From contig CAJOPM010000099.1 of the NCBI GenBank assembly GCA_905236225.1, positions 1-9,010 of the forward strand: DNA of 9,010 nt, read 5' to 3'. The DNA comes from an uncultured Eubacterium sp. GTDB lineage: Bacteria; Bacillota; Clostridia; Lachnospirales; Lachnospiraceae. Within the stretch, counting starts at the first letter, position 1. The number at the start of each line of letters is the position of its first letter. Positions 1 to 7,314 of the stretch are shown piece by piece. The translations under genes and the position numbers were made by a program. Below the pieces are notes generated by a model, which was not told the DNA's origin, searched no databases, and worked only from the letters and a program-made list of their open reading frames with translations.

Positions 1-1128
1 CCTGGTCTCTTCTTCCATCTGATAATACTGCTTCATTACAGAAGTTCCTTTGACAAGTATTTCTCCATTTTCTGCAAATGCAACTTCTACATTTGATAAA
101 GGTTTGCCAACAGAGCCAAACTTATAAGCAACAGGTGTATTCGCACTAATAACCGGAGAGCATTCCGACATTCCATAGCCCTCTAAGACCTTAATATCGA
201 GTTTTAAAAACTGTTCAAGGTAATAATCGTCAAGATGGGCTCCTCCGGTAAAAATATATCGCAGCCTGCCGCCGAATATTTCCTTTGCGCGTTTTTGTCT
301 TGCTTCCTCGCTCTTGGCCGCATTAATCCTCTTAAATACGGTTTCTATCATAAGCGGCACCATAAGCATAGCGTGCGGCTTGAAAATACCCATATTTCTT
401 ACCATATGCATAAGAGAATCATTAACGCAAACAGTTGCTCCTCTTGCAAACCCTCTGAGCCAATCCATGACAAGACAAAAAGCATGGTGAATAGGCAATA
501 CATTAAGAAGCACAACCCCGGGAGCTGTCGAAAAAGACATCGCTTCGAGATTAGCTGCCAAATTATGCTGAGAAAGCATTGCTCCCTTACTCTTCCCAGT
601 TGTCCCCGATGTAAATATTATCATCGCAAGGTCATCAGCAGTCGGCAACTTGCCATCATCTTCGCTTTGGGAATTAATAAGCTTATCAAGCGATTCTACT
701 TTATCTTTTACTGTCTCTTCGCACCCTTGCATTATCCATATTTTCTTAACCTTTGCACAGGTCGAGATAATATCATCAATCAGATTTTCATATTTCTTAT
801 CTAAAAATACGCCAGATGCATCGCACCTTCTAACAAGTTCTAAAAGTTCCTCTTTAGGAAGTCCTGTATCAAGCGGAACAGCGCACATATTTCCTGTAAT
901 AGTACCCAAATAGCATTCTACCCAAAAATGGCTGCTGCCTCCTATAAAAGCGATATGCTCTCCTTCAAATCCTTCTGATACCAAGCCGCGTCTTATTTTT
1001 GCGACATTCTCTCCTAGCGTTTTGTAATTAATCTGGCAAATTTCTTTGCCCTCAAGCCATTTGACAGCCGGTATTTGAGAGAACTCCACGAAAGAATTTT
1101 CCATAACCTCTCTTACCAAATCACTCAT
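1..1128 (-). CDS. AMP-dependent acyl/aryl ligase (ANL superfamily), C-terminus beyond the window
   Basis: This frame stays open for 376 codons from an ATG at 1128 down to base 1, so the end of the gene is missing. It is an ANL-superfamily adenylating enzyme that would activate a carboxylic acid with ATP as an acyl-AMP and pass it to a thiol. The nucleotide-binding P-loop IFTSGTTGKSKG is at residues 171-182, HHAF at 214-217, GGAHLD at 295-300, and the adenine/substrate motif EGYGMSE at 316-322. The segment GEILVKGTSVM (355-365) matches the run-up to the conserved TGD motif, which should lie just past the edge together with the C-terminal lid. The start overlaps the carrier-protein stop by 8 bp (ATGAGTGA), implying translational coupling and making that carrier the likely acceptor. 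It resembles long-chain acyl-CoA/acyl-ACP synthetases more than amino-acid-specific domains, but the substrate cannot be read from sequence alone. Confidence 0.93.
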   Translation of the reverse strand, partial: MSDLVREVMENSFVEFSQIPAVKWLEGKEICQINYKTLGENVAKIRRGLVSEGFEGEHIAFIGGSSHFWVECYLGTITGNMCAVPLDTGLPKEELLELVRRCDASGVFLDKKYENLIDDIISTCAKVKKIWIMQGCEETVKDKVESLDKLINSQSEDDGKLPTADDLAMIIFTSGTTGKSKGAMLSQHNLAANLEAMSFSTAPGVVLLNVLPIHHAFCLVMDWLRGFARGATVCVNDSLMHMVRNMGIFKPHAMLMVPLMIETVFKRINAAKSEEARQKRAKEIFGGRLRYIFTGGAHLDDYYLEQFLKLDIKVLEGYGMSECSPVISANTPVAYKFGSVGKPLSNVEVAFAENGEILVKGTSVMKQYYQMEEETR

Positions 1129-1354
1129 TGCCCATCTTTCTCCTTATAAGCTCAATTGCATTTCCTACGGTAAAAATTCCCGTCGCATCACTTTCATCAA
1201 ATTCGACATCAAACGTATCCTCTACCTCGCCTAACAACGTCATAAAATCAAGTGAGCTAAGTGACATATCTTCTCTGAATCTGAGTTCATTAGTAATTGC
1301 CGAAGGTTCAAAGTCCGTATATTGTGCAAGGATTTCTTTAAATTGTTGTTCCAT
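1121..1354 (-). CDS. Stand-alone acyl/peptidyl carrier protein
   Basis: This 77-residue acidic protein has the length and pattern of an ACP/PCP. The predicted phosphopantetheine site is Ser34 in MSLSSLDF (residues 30-37). The usual Asp-Ser-Leu is here Ser-Ser-Leu, so the residue before the attachment serine is atypical. The following Leu-Asp and the acidic helix LLGEVEDTFDVEF (40-52) fit the family, as does the C-terminal helix ending in IELIRRKMGNE. It would carry the acyl group as a thioester between the ligase and the condensation protein. The ribosome site AAAGGAG at 1360-1366 is 5 bases from the ATG. The gene starts 13 bp after the condensation gene and overlaps the ligase start by 8 bp. 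The neighbours are not a fatty acid synthesis operon, so this is a dedicated carrier and not the housekeeping AcpP. Confidence 0.93.
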   Translation of the reverse strand: MEQQFKEILAQYTDFEPSAITNELRFREDMSLSSLDFMTLLGEVEDTFDVEFDESDATGIFTVGNAIELIRRKMGNE

Positions 1355-1367
1355 GTTAGCTCCTTTC

Positions 1368-2753
1368 TTAAACCGAGTCCATTATTTGTCCTATGCTAAG
1401 ATGTGAATCTTCGATTCCCATAAATGCGATTCTCATCATATAATAATACAATAGCTCTATATCATGCTCGCTAAGTTCTACCGTCTGGTAGTGATATGAA
1501 AATTTCAGTTCACCTTTTTCATTGGGAGATACCGTAAGATACATCTTTTTTGTAGCAGCACCATTTGCAAACCACTCAATATGCATTGGCGTATTTTTTA
1601 ATTTATCAGCACTTGCATAAGTCATTATCGGCTGATAGGTAAGATAACAACTAACATAAGTAGTATTATCAGGCGTATTGTATCTGCGCTTCATCTCTTC
1701 TCTTATGAAGACAGGATCGTAGTTAGCATGAAGATATATACCGTTTTGTGTATTTTGTATTTCATAAAGCGCCTCAAGGAATTCCGTATCCTCTGATATA
1801 ACCGTTCTACACGGGAAACAGATTGTCCTGCTGCCTCCCGATGACCACTCATCATGAGTAGACCTTCTTGAAATAAAATTTTCTATCGTAATATCTTCCT
1901 GCCTGTTATTAACCTTTGACAAATATGTTCTAAGCACCAGCAACAAAAAATTAGTCATAGAAACATTCTGCTGTGTGCAAAAATTATAAAGTCTTTTTGC
2001 GGCGTGATTTTCAAGATAATAATCCTTAACCGTAACAAACAATTCTTTTCTTTCGATATCTACAGAACGCAAAGCGGGATTATTGTGCCGTTTTCTTGCC
2101 GCCTCTAATACCGACGGTCCTTGTATATCTGAATAAAGGGGCTCACCATACTTATCAAAATGCGAATTCCAAAATCGCCTGTCCTTATCTCTTCTCTTCT
2201 CATCCGTTGCTTTCTTAATGTCTTTTTCCAATACTTTTTTATAATCAACAAGTTCTTTTGGGAAAGACGCTCCAAACTGATAATGAAGATAAAGTGCAAA
2301 TATATCCTTAACCATTACGGCAAGCGCACTCGAATCAACCAACCTGTGATCCATGTGTACAAAAAATCCCCTATACCCCTTTGGCAAATCAACAAGTTTG
2401 ATTTCACACATAGGCACATTATCCCCTTCAAAGGTCAAATACGCCCACTGCTGCATAACACTGTCAGCCTCTTTCATATCCGCCTTGTCTGTAAGATTGA
2501 TAACAGGAAATTCTTCAGGTTCGTGCTTAGCCAAATACTGCTTTACATTTCCTTCTTTGTCAGGTTTTGTAAATTGCAGTCTCATACAGGCATAACGCTC
2601 ATATTCCATATTGATGCATTTTGTAAGCAACTTAAAATCAACATTTGCTTTGACTGCTGCCACAATACTGACTCCACTAACCTGCTGAGTACCATATTCC
2701 ATGATCCATTGGTGATGCATATTCTGCGCCGGAGTGAGCGGATAATATCTCAT
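1368..2753 (-). CDS. Stand-alone NRPS-type condensation-domain protein
   Basis: This 461-residue protein has one condensation domain and nothing else. YYPLTPAQ at residues 3-10 fits the C1 motif. The active-site region is DHRLVDS at 135-141, equivalent to HHxxxDG, with the catalytic second His (136) and the structural Asp (140) kept while the first His is Asp and the Gly is Ser. RRFWNSHF (192-199) and the ENFISRRS stretch (291-298) fit later landmarks of the fold. The family (condensation domains, related to CoA-dependent acyltransferases) transfers a carrier-bound acyl group to an amine or hydroxyl. The ATG at 2753 follows AAGGAGG with good spacing. The preceding hydrolase ends 11 bp upstream, so that ribosome site begins at its stop codon. 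With the neighbouring carrier and ligase, the likely job is joining the activated acid to a free nucleophile. The substrates are unknown, and a papA- or WS/DGAT-like acyltransferase role is possible. Confidence 0.88.
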   Translation of the reverse strand: MRYYPLTPAQNMHHQWIMEYGTQQVSGVSIVAAVKANVDFKLLTKCINMEYERYACMRLQFTKPDKEGNVKQYLAKHEPEEFPVINLTDKADMKEADSVMQQWAYLTFEGDNVPMCEIKLVDLPKGYRGFFVHMDHRLVDSSALAVMVKDIFALYLHYQFGASFPKELVDYKKVLEKDIKKATDEKRRDKDRRFWNSHFDKYGEPLYSDIQGPSVLEAARKRHNNPALRSVDIERKELFVTVKDYYLENHAAKRLYNFCTQQNVSMTNFLLLVLRTYLSKVNNRQEDITIENFISRRSTHDEWSSGGSRTICFPCRTVISEDTEFLEALYEIQNTQNGIYLHANYDPVFIREEMKRRYNTPDNTTYVSCYLTYQPIMTYASADKLKNTPMHIEWFANGAATKKMYLTVSPNEKGELKFSYHYQTVELSEHDIELLYYYMMRIAFMGIEDSHLSIGQIMDSV

Positions 2754-2764
2754 AAAACGCCTCC

Positions 2765-3580
2765 TTATACTACTTGCCTGATAACCTCTTGTGCAAATTC
2801 ATCCGGATGTTCTCTGATAAATCTATGAGTTCCTTTAAAACTGATGGCCTCATACTCGGTATGTGCCTGCTGCCTATACCACTCACTAAGCTGTGGTAAG
2901 AAAATAGAGCCCGGGTCTGCATAAAAATAACAAAATGGTACATCTATCTTTGATATAACAGCTCTGTTATCAGCCTCTTTCATGGATTTTGACAAATATT
3001 TAAGCACACCCGGCGTAATACTTGATATCTTTTTTTTGATATAACTATTCACCTCATCACAAGAGCGATTATTTAAGCTCGGATCTGTTTTAAGTACAAA
3101 TTTTTTGTACAACGAAAACACTTGCGCTTTATCAAACTTTACATTTTTATTGGGAATATACTTTAACTTGTTCATCCCATATTCCCAGCCCTCATCATTT
3201 ACAACTTTGGGGCTCATATCGCAGAGTATGATTTTCTTTAATCCTTTGCAGCCATAATTATTTATATACTGCATAACAACCATCGCTCCCATAGACCACC
3301 CGAGAAGGCAAATATTTTCAAGTTGCAATCCATCTATGAGTTCCTTTAAATCTTCTGCCAGAGTATCAAGGCAAATCATCTTATCCTCATTGCTGGTACT
3401 CAACCCGTGCCCCCTCTGATCATAGATTATGCACCTCATATACTTTTCAAGTATTTCAACAGGCTTTACATACATATCATGGCTGCTGGTCCACCCATGC
3501 ACCATAACGATAGTATTAGAACCACTGCCATGATCTTCGTAATAGAGTTCATCACCTGTGTGTAATTTAAAAGCACTCAT
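2765..3580 (-). CDS. Alpha/beta-hydrolase fold protein, possible thioesterase or release enzyme
   Basis: This is a 271-residue single-domain alpha/beta hydrolase of usual length, with no signal peptide and therefore cytoplasmic. The oxyanion-side HGW is at residues 28-30, DQRGHG at 54-59 and the nucleophile elbow GWSMG at 94-98 with Ser96. A plausible acid is Asp222 in YADPGS, and the catalytic His is His252 in GTHRF, so the triad looks complete. A variable cap of about 80 residues (roughly 125-205) lies between strands. It is the first gene of the four-gene cassette, after GGGGAG upstream of the ATG, and is 11 bp from the condensation gene. By analogy with NRPS-associated type II thioesterases, it could free the product or clear misloaded carrier. 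It could equally act on an ester substrate. The family assignment is firm, the role is inferred. Confidence 0.9.
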   Translation of the reverse strand: MSAFKLHTGDELYYEDHGSGSNTIVMVHGWTSSHDMYVKPVEILEKYMRCIIYDQRGHGLSTSNEDKMICLDTLAEDLKELIDGLQLENICLLGWSMGAMVVMQYINNYGCKGLKKIILCDMSPKVVNDEGWEYGMNKLKYIPNKNVKFDKAQVFSLYKKFVLKTDPSLNNRSCDEVNSYIKKKISSITPGVLKYLSKSMKEADNRAVISKIDVPFCYFYADPGSIFLPQLSEWYRQQAHTEYEAISFKGTHRFIREHPDEFAQEVIRQVV

Positions 3581-3591
3581 TAGCTCTCCCC

Positions 3592-3654
3592 ATTTGTCAT
3601 AACCCCCACCTACGCTAACGCTTAGAGGTGGGGGATTTCTCCGACTGAGTTAAA
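3592..3654 (+). mobile_element. Solo IS200/IS605-type end with terminal hairpin (copy 1)
   Basis: A 9-bp perfect stem CCCCCACCT (3603-3611) with AGGTGGGGG (3626-3634) is followed by CCGACTGAG at 3641-3649. About 49 of 58 positions match, with one gap, the reverse complement of 8924-8981. The weaker match extends to TTTGT on the left and TAAA on the right. Imperfect hairpins of this kind are typical of IS200/IS605 right ends and of the short palindromic elements derived from them. No transposase or tnpB lies beside this copy, so it is a solo end or a small non-autonomous element. It fills the gap between the HD/kinase gene and the hydrolase gene and includes the former's stop codon. The stem lacks a T-run in the minus direction, so it is not a classic terminator. 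Confidence 0.7.
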
Positions 3655-5125
3655 TACCCAAAGTCTTATATTTATCAATAAGCTCCTTAACTTCATTTAC
3701 CAAATCACCAATTAATTCATTGTCCTTTAATGTCAGGCTTTTTTTCTTCTTTATCTGACCTATAAGTCGAATATACGCAAGTGCTTTAGCTTTATCGTTT
3801 ATCTGCGTTATCAAATCTTTATCTTTACTTTCCAAATAGCATTCTATAAAGCTATCATAAAACCTAAGCGCAATTTCATAAGAGAATCCCATAAAATCTT
3901 CAATTTTTTTCTTATCAATCCTGCCAAATCCAACATAAAACAGATATACTCCACTTATATCTATAATCGGATTACCTACAGACATTCTGTCTACATCTAT
4001 AAATAACGGCTCATTTTCCGAGAGAAAAACATTATTTGTATGGAAATCCCCATGAACTAAAGTATTTGTTCCATCTATTGCATTGACCGCTCTTCTGATA
4101 TCAGCACCTATTTCCTCATCCTCGTCATCTATCGCCCGGTCTACCCAACCTTCAAGCTGAATCTTAGCATCCGGGAAGAATGTATTGTCCTCTACCTCAA
4201 TACTGTGAATATGCTTAGCAAGGTTTGCCATAATTTGCGCATAATAATCTACCTTATCAGAATTTCTTGCAATAAGATCGGAAAAAGTCTGTGCATCAAT
4301 AAGCTCAAACATTGCTCCATATCTGGCGCCCACTGAAACTATACCAAAAGATATAGCTGTAGGAAGGCCTAACACAAACGCAGTTCTTGCAAGGGCGCTC
4401 TCTCTTTCCACATCTTTGTATGTATTTTTCTCATTATATACCTTTACTATTAACTCTTCATCATAGCGGTATATTTCGCCCTTAGCTCCTTGCCCTATTT
4501 TCTTACATCCCTCTATTGATACTTCTTTATATTTTTTGTATTTTGTTTTCCATGATTCAAATGTACCCGGCCAAATGTAATTAATACGATCTATAAATTC
4601 CTTGTAAGCACCTGTCTTGTTAAGATCCATCTCAACATACTCTGCTATAGTCTTGTAATACCACAAATGACAATTAGAATCTTTTTGATTTAGTTTTTCC
4701 CAAACTTTATCTCCGTACTCTCCAAAGCTACCTGCAAGCGAGCGAATATTGGAAAGTTTATCGGCAAGCCAAAGCATCTTGACACCTATATCGTTGAGAC
4801 TTTTAAGCTTATCAAGGCTCTGAGACTTGCGTTTTTTCCATGATTGCGCCTTATCTTCTCCGGGATAATCATTCTCTGTCTCAGAGTCAACAAGCATAGC
4901 TACTCTTTCTCCAAAACGTTTTCTTATTTCTTCTATCGTTCCATCCGTATCCTCTACAATATCATGCATAACTCCTGCAGCTATAACCTCTAAATCATCA
5001 GTCATAGTAGATAATATCTGTGCCACTTCAAGCGGATGTAATATATACGGCGAGCCGCTAATCTTTCTTGTCTTTCCCTGATACAACACCGTAGAATATA
5101 TAATAGCCTCTTCTAACAAATTCAT
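3650..5125 (-). CDS. HD-domain hydrolase fused to APH-like small-molecule kinase (TIGR02172-type)
   Basis: This two-domain cytoplasmic protein has 491 residues from the chosen start. The N-terminal half is an HD hydrolase like the RelA/SpoT hydrolase domain, with metal ligands His30, His54-Asp55 (MHDIVEDT) and Asp122 (ADKLSN). No synthetase domain follows. From about 203 a phosphotransferase of aminoglycoside/choline kinase fold begins, with glycine loop GQGAKGEIY (211-219), Lys228, catalytic HGDFHTNN (358-365) and metal-binding FIDVDR (375-380). The kinase half matches my recollection of the TIGR02172 family common in clostridia. An ATG 24 bases further upstream (5149) is open, but ATG 5125 follows AAGGAAGGGG at proper spacing whereas the upstream one has no ribosome site. 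The domain pair suggests opposed phosphorylation and hydrolysis, or nucleotide signalling. Its substrates are unknown, and aminoglycoside resistance should not be assumed. The stop codon lies in an insertion-element end. Confidence 0.87.
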   Translation of the reverse strand: MNLLEEAIIYSTVLYQGKTRKISGSPYILHPLEVAQILSTMTDDLEVIAAGVMHDIVEDTDGTIEEIRKRFGERVAMLVDSETENDYPGEDKAQSWKKRKSQSLDKLKSLNDIGVKMLWLADKLSNIRSLAGSFGEYGDKVWEKLNQKDSNCHLWYYKTIAEYVEMDLNKTGAYKEFIDRINYIWPGTFESWKTKYKKYKEVSIEGCKKIGQGAKGEIYRYDEELIVKVYNEKNTYKDVERESALARTAFVLGLPTAISFGIVSVGARYGAMFELIDAQTFSDLIARNSDKVDYYAQIMANLAKHIHSIEVEDNTFFPDAKIQLEGWVDRAIDDEDEEIGADIRRAVNAIDGTNTLVHGDFHTNNVFLSENEPLFIDVDRMSVGNPIIDISGVYLFYVGFGRIDKKKIEDFMGFSYEIALRFYDSFIECYLESKDKDLITQINDKAKALAYIRLIGQIKKKKSLTLKDNELIGDLVNEVKELIDKYKTLGI

Positions 5126-5156
5126 CTTGTCTACCCCTTCCTTACCCATAACAAAG

Positions 5157-6329
5157 TTATGGTATCATTTTCTTTCTTCCGACCAAAATCCCTAAAACTG
5201 TCAATATAGCTGATGCAATTATCAAAAGTACAATCGGCATTATCCAACTGCTCGTTATATCATATAGCTTACCCATAAGAATAGGCCCTGTTGCAGCAAT
5301 AAAATACCCTATCGACTGAGCAAATCCCGACAGTTTGGACGTATCTGCAGCATTTCTTGTATGTAATCCAAAAAGAGCCATTGAAAAAGAAATGCAGGCT
5401 CCCGAGCAAAATCCGCAACTGATTACTGTAATTAAAAGCGCCACGTGATTCGAGCCGAAAAGCAATGCTATCAATCCTATCAAATAAAGTATACCTGTAA
5501 AAGCTCCCACTATTGAATGGTTTCTCTTAGGCCCCATCACCATCGGTACCAATATTGCTCCGGGTATTCCTAGAAGTATAAAAATGGAATTGTAATATCC
5601 CGCCGTCTTATCATCTATTCCGTAGCTTTGCACTATTGACGCAAACCATGCAATAAAGCCGTAAAACAAAAGCGATTGAACTCCCATATAAAATGAAATC
5701 CACCATGTCATCATATTTTTTACAATTGATGAATTTCCGTTTTGCGATCCGGCTTTTAGTTTTAATCTGATATTAGGCAGCCAGATAATCAGCGGTATGG
5801 CAATTAATACAATCCATATAGAAAGCGAATTTTCCCATCCGTATTTTTGTGCTATAGGCACGCTGACCCCACCCGATATACCGGCGAAAACACTCATTAC
5901 AGTAGTATAAGCTGCAGTCAGCAATCCTATCTTATTGGGAAACTCTGATTTTATAATCGCCGGAACAAGCACATTACCAACCGTAATTCCGATTCCTATA
6001 ACCATAGTCCCTAAAAATAGTCCTCCCGCTCCCATATAGGATCTCATTATAATACCGCCTATAATAAGCGCCAAACCTATAACGGTCACTTTCCCTGCAC
6101 CGATAGTATTTGCCATTTTACCTACAAACACCGAAAAAATGCCAAACATTATAAGCGGTATTGTAGTTAGCATTCCGGTAAACGTAGCTGATAATCCCAG
6201 CTCCTGCGTAATCATTCCAACAAGTGATCCAACACCTGTTATAGGGGCTCTTAGCCCGCATGCAAACGCTATAATAGCAACTATAAGCACTATATTATTT
6301 GTATTATTATTTAACTGTCTTTTGACCAT
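5157..6329 (-). CDS. MFS transporter, CynX/NimT (YycB-like) family
   Basis: This is a 390-residue, very hydrophobic protein consistent with 12 membrane helices in two halves. A basic, polar central loop lies at about residues 186-206 (NIRLKLKAGSQNGNSS). The motif LRAPITGVG at 26-34, in the first helix, is typical of the CynX/NimT group of the major facilitator superfamily. That group includes cyanate, 2-nitroimidazole and glucose-permease-like transporters in the inner membrane. The ATG lies inside the 3' end of the upstream redox gene, a 23-bp overlap, with only a weak GAGAG upstream, so translation is probably coupled. The HD/kinase gene follows after 31 bp. Its place in the gene run would suit export of, or resistance to, a small compound made or handled by its neighbours. 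The substrate is not predictable. Confidence 0.88.
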   Translation of the reverse strand: MVKRQLNNNTNNIVLIVAIIAFACGLRAPITGVGSLVGMITQELGLSATFTGMLTTIPLIMFGIFSVFVGKMANTIGAGKVTVIGLALIIGGIIMRSYMGAGGLFLGTMVIGIGITVGNVLVPAIIKSEFPNKIGLLTAAYTTVMSVFAGISGGVSVPIAQKYGWENSLSIWIVLIAIPLIIWLPNIRLKLKAGSQNGNSSIVKNMMTWWISFYMGVQSLLFYGFIAWFASIVQSYGIDDKTAGYYNSIFILLGIPGAILVPMVMGPKRNHSIVGAFTGILYLIGLIALLFGSNHVALLITVISCGFCSGACISFSMALFGLHTRNAADTSKLSGFAQSIGYFIAATGPILMGKLYDITSSWIMPIVLLIIASAILTVLGILVGRKKMIP

Positions 6330-6828
6330 TTCTCACTGTACTCTCACAACCTTTTGGCGGATTTTTATGTATATAGTCCTCTAAAATCTTCGCAGCATCC
6401 GCGACCAGCTGCGGGCAGGGTCTCTTTTTATAATACTCCTGCGTACGCTCCTTTGGCACCGACGAATCATGCTTTATATTAAGTCCAAGTAATTCACGGC
6501 AAACTATAGAGCCGTTCTTTTCTTCGAATCTTCCTGCAAGCTCCTGTATCCTCGCATAATGCTCTGCCTTAATCTTTGATTCCTTCGAATCGTCATATCC
6601 ATACAAGGCTCCAACTACCATAAACATCCCACTCATGGCGCCGCATACCTCGCGCAACCTTCCCATTCCTCCGCCAAATGACGATGCCATTCTAAGAAGC
6701 AGCTCCTCTTCTATAGGAATCATATCTGCAAATGCTAAAACTATTGCTTGCGCACAATTATATCCTTTTTGAAAATTATCCATCGCCGATTTACTTCTCA
6801 TTATCTCACATTTTTCCTTCATAGTCAT
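6307..6828 (-). CDS. C_GCAxxG_C_C family putative redox protein
   Basis: This 173-residue soluble protein shows the four-cysteine pattern of the C_GCAxxG_C_C family (PF09719). Cys25 is in FQKGYNCAQAI, Cys62 in CGAMSG after SFGGGMGR, Cys110 in GSIVCRELLG and Cys138 in KRPCPQLV. The family is widespread in anaerobes and is presumed to bind metal or do thiol redox chemistry, though its reaction is unknown. The ATG at 6828 has only a weak AGGA 15 bases upstream. ATGs at 6822 and 6801 are alternatives, and 6801 would give the short N-terminus usual in the family. It is the first gene of the long minus-strand run and overlaps the transporter by 23 bp. The tail after the last motif, about 20 polar residues, is longer than the conserved core requires and contains a fifth Cys (161). 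Confidence 0.88.
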   Translation of the reverse strand: MTMKEKCEIMRSKSAMDNFQKGYNCAQAIVLAFADMIPIEEELLLRMASSFGGGMGRLREVCGAMSGMFMVVGALYGYDDSKESKIKAEHYARIQELAGRFEEKNGSIVCRELLGLNIKHDSSVPKERTQEYYKKRPCPQLVADAAKILEDYIHKNPPKGCESTVRNGQKTVK

Positions 6829-6907
6829 TACACTGAATTTACATCCTGCTATGCTGCAAGCTCATGAGCGCAGCAGCTCATCTCGTATATACAGTGCAAA
6901 ATATAAC

Positions 6908-6943
6908 AAAAAAGGTGTTTCATGTAAATACACAAAGCACCTT
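6908..6943 (-). terminator. Rho-independent terminator after the broken ATPase gene
   Basis: Read on the minus strand, AAGGTGCTTT (6943-6934) pairs with AAACACCTT (6920-6912) with a single bulged base and a 13-nt loop. The stem runs into six T residues (6913-6908). It lies about 20 bases after the stop of the remnant ending at 6966 and ahead of the redox gene, so it separates the two transcription units. The stem is moderate and AT-closed, so strength is uncertain. Confidence 0.55.
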
Positions 6944-6965
6944 AAATTTAGTGAAAAAAATTGAA

Positions 6966-7293
6966 TTACTTTTCCAATACATATTCAGAAATCATACGAC
7001 CAATTTTGCCTATATCTGTATCACCTTTAAATTCAAACGTTGCTGTAAAACCACTCGCAAACTGCAAAAAAAGTTCAGAATCTGGTATTAGTTCCATAAA
7101 TCCTGGTGTTTGAATAGCAAAAAACTGAATTTTTGAATACGGCATTGATGAATATGATATTCTCATACTCTCTAGAACCAAATTCCTTAAGAAGCCATGT
7201 CTTACCCACTTGCCTGGCTCCATTTAAGATAAGTGGTTTTCTATCCTTACTATTCTTCCACCTAATTAGTTTTTGATATGCCAATCTCTCTAT
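6966..7293 (-). pseudogene. Broken P-loop ATPase (AAA_14/DUF4143-type) with foreign or deleted 3' part
   Basis: The 5' part reads ERLAYQKLIRWKNSK, then a Walker A motif GARQVGKT followed by WLLKEFG. This is the start of the AAA_14/DUF4143 family of ATP-binding proteins, normally near 400 residues. A ribosome site GGAGG (7301-7305) stands seven bases from codon ATA at 7293-7291, exactly where the family's initiating Met should be, so the start codon appears mutated. The frame remains open upstream to an ATG at 7323, but that ATG precedes the ribosome site. About 48 codons in, near ENIIFIN (about 7145), similarity stops, and that frame ends at 7075. A second frame (to 6966) ends in a coding-looking tail GKIGRMISEYVLEK that I do not recognise. 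Walker B and the C-terminal domain are absent. It reads as a large internal deletion or fusion plus a frameshift, with the promoter still intact. Confidence 0.7.
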
Positions 7294-7314
7294 TGAATTT
7301 CCTCCTGTACATGT

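Noticed and set aside
235..804. Long plus-strand reading frame of 189 codons
   Set aside because: It lies antisense to the ligase, which has clear family motifs in the other strand. It is Cys- and His-rich with no recognisable domain and no ribosome site.
1..1354. DltA/DltC D-alanylation system
   Set aside because: The ligase and carrier could suggest it, but there is no DltB or DltD and the partners are a condensation protein and a hydrolase.
2160..2828. Plus-strand reading frame of 222 codons
   Set aside because: It is antisense to the condensation-domain gene and spans the junction with the hydrolase gene. There are no motifs and no ribosome site.
3603..3634. Rho-independent terminator between the HD/kinase and hydrolase genes
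   Set aside because: The stem is strong but is followed by TTATGA in the minus direction, with no U-run. Its homology to 8924-8981 identifies it as an element end.
3650..5125. Aminoglycoside resistance gene
   Set aside because: The kinase fold is shared by many small-molecule kinases, and the fusion to an HD domain and TIGR02172-like sequence do not support resistance.
6841..6905. Riboswitch or structured leader before the redox gene
   Set aside because: Only a short GCTGC/GCAGC hairpin around GCTCATGAGC is visible. No known aptamer pattern is recognised and promoter hexamers are poor.
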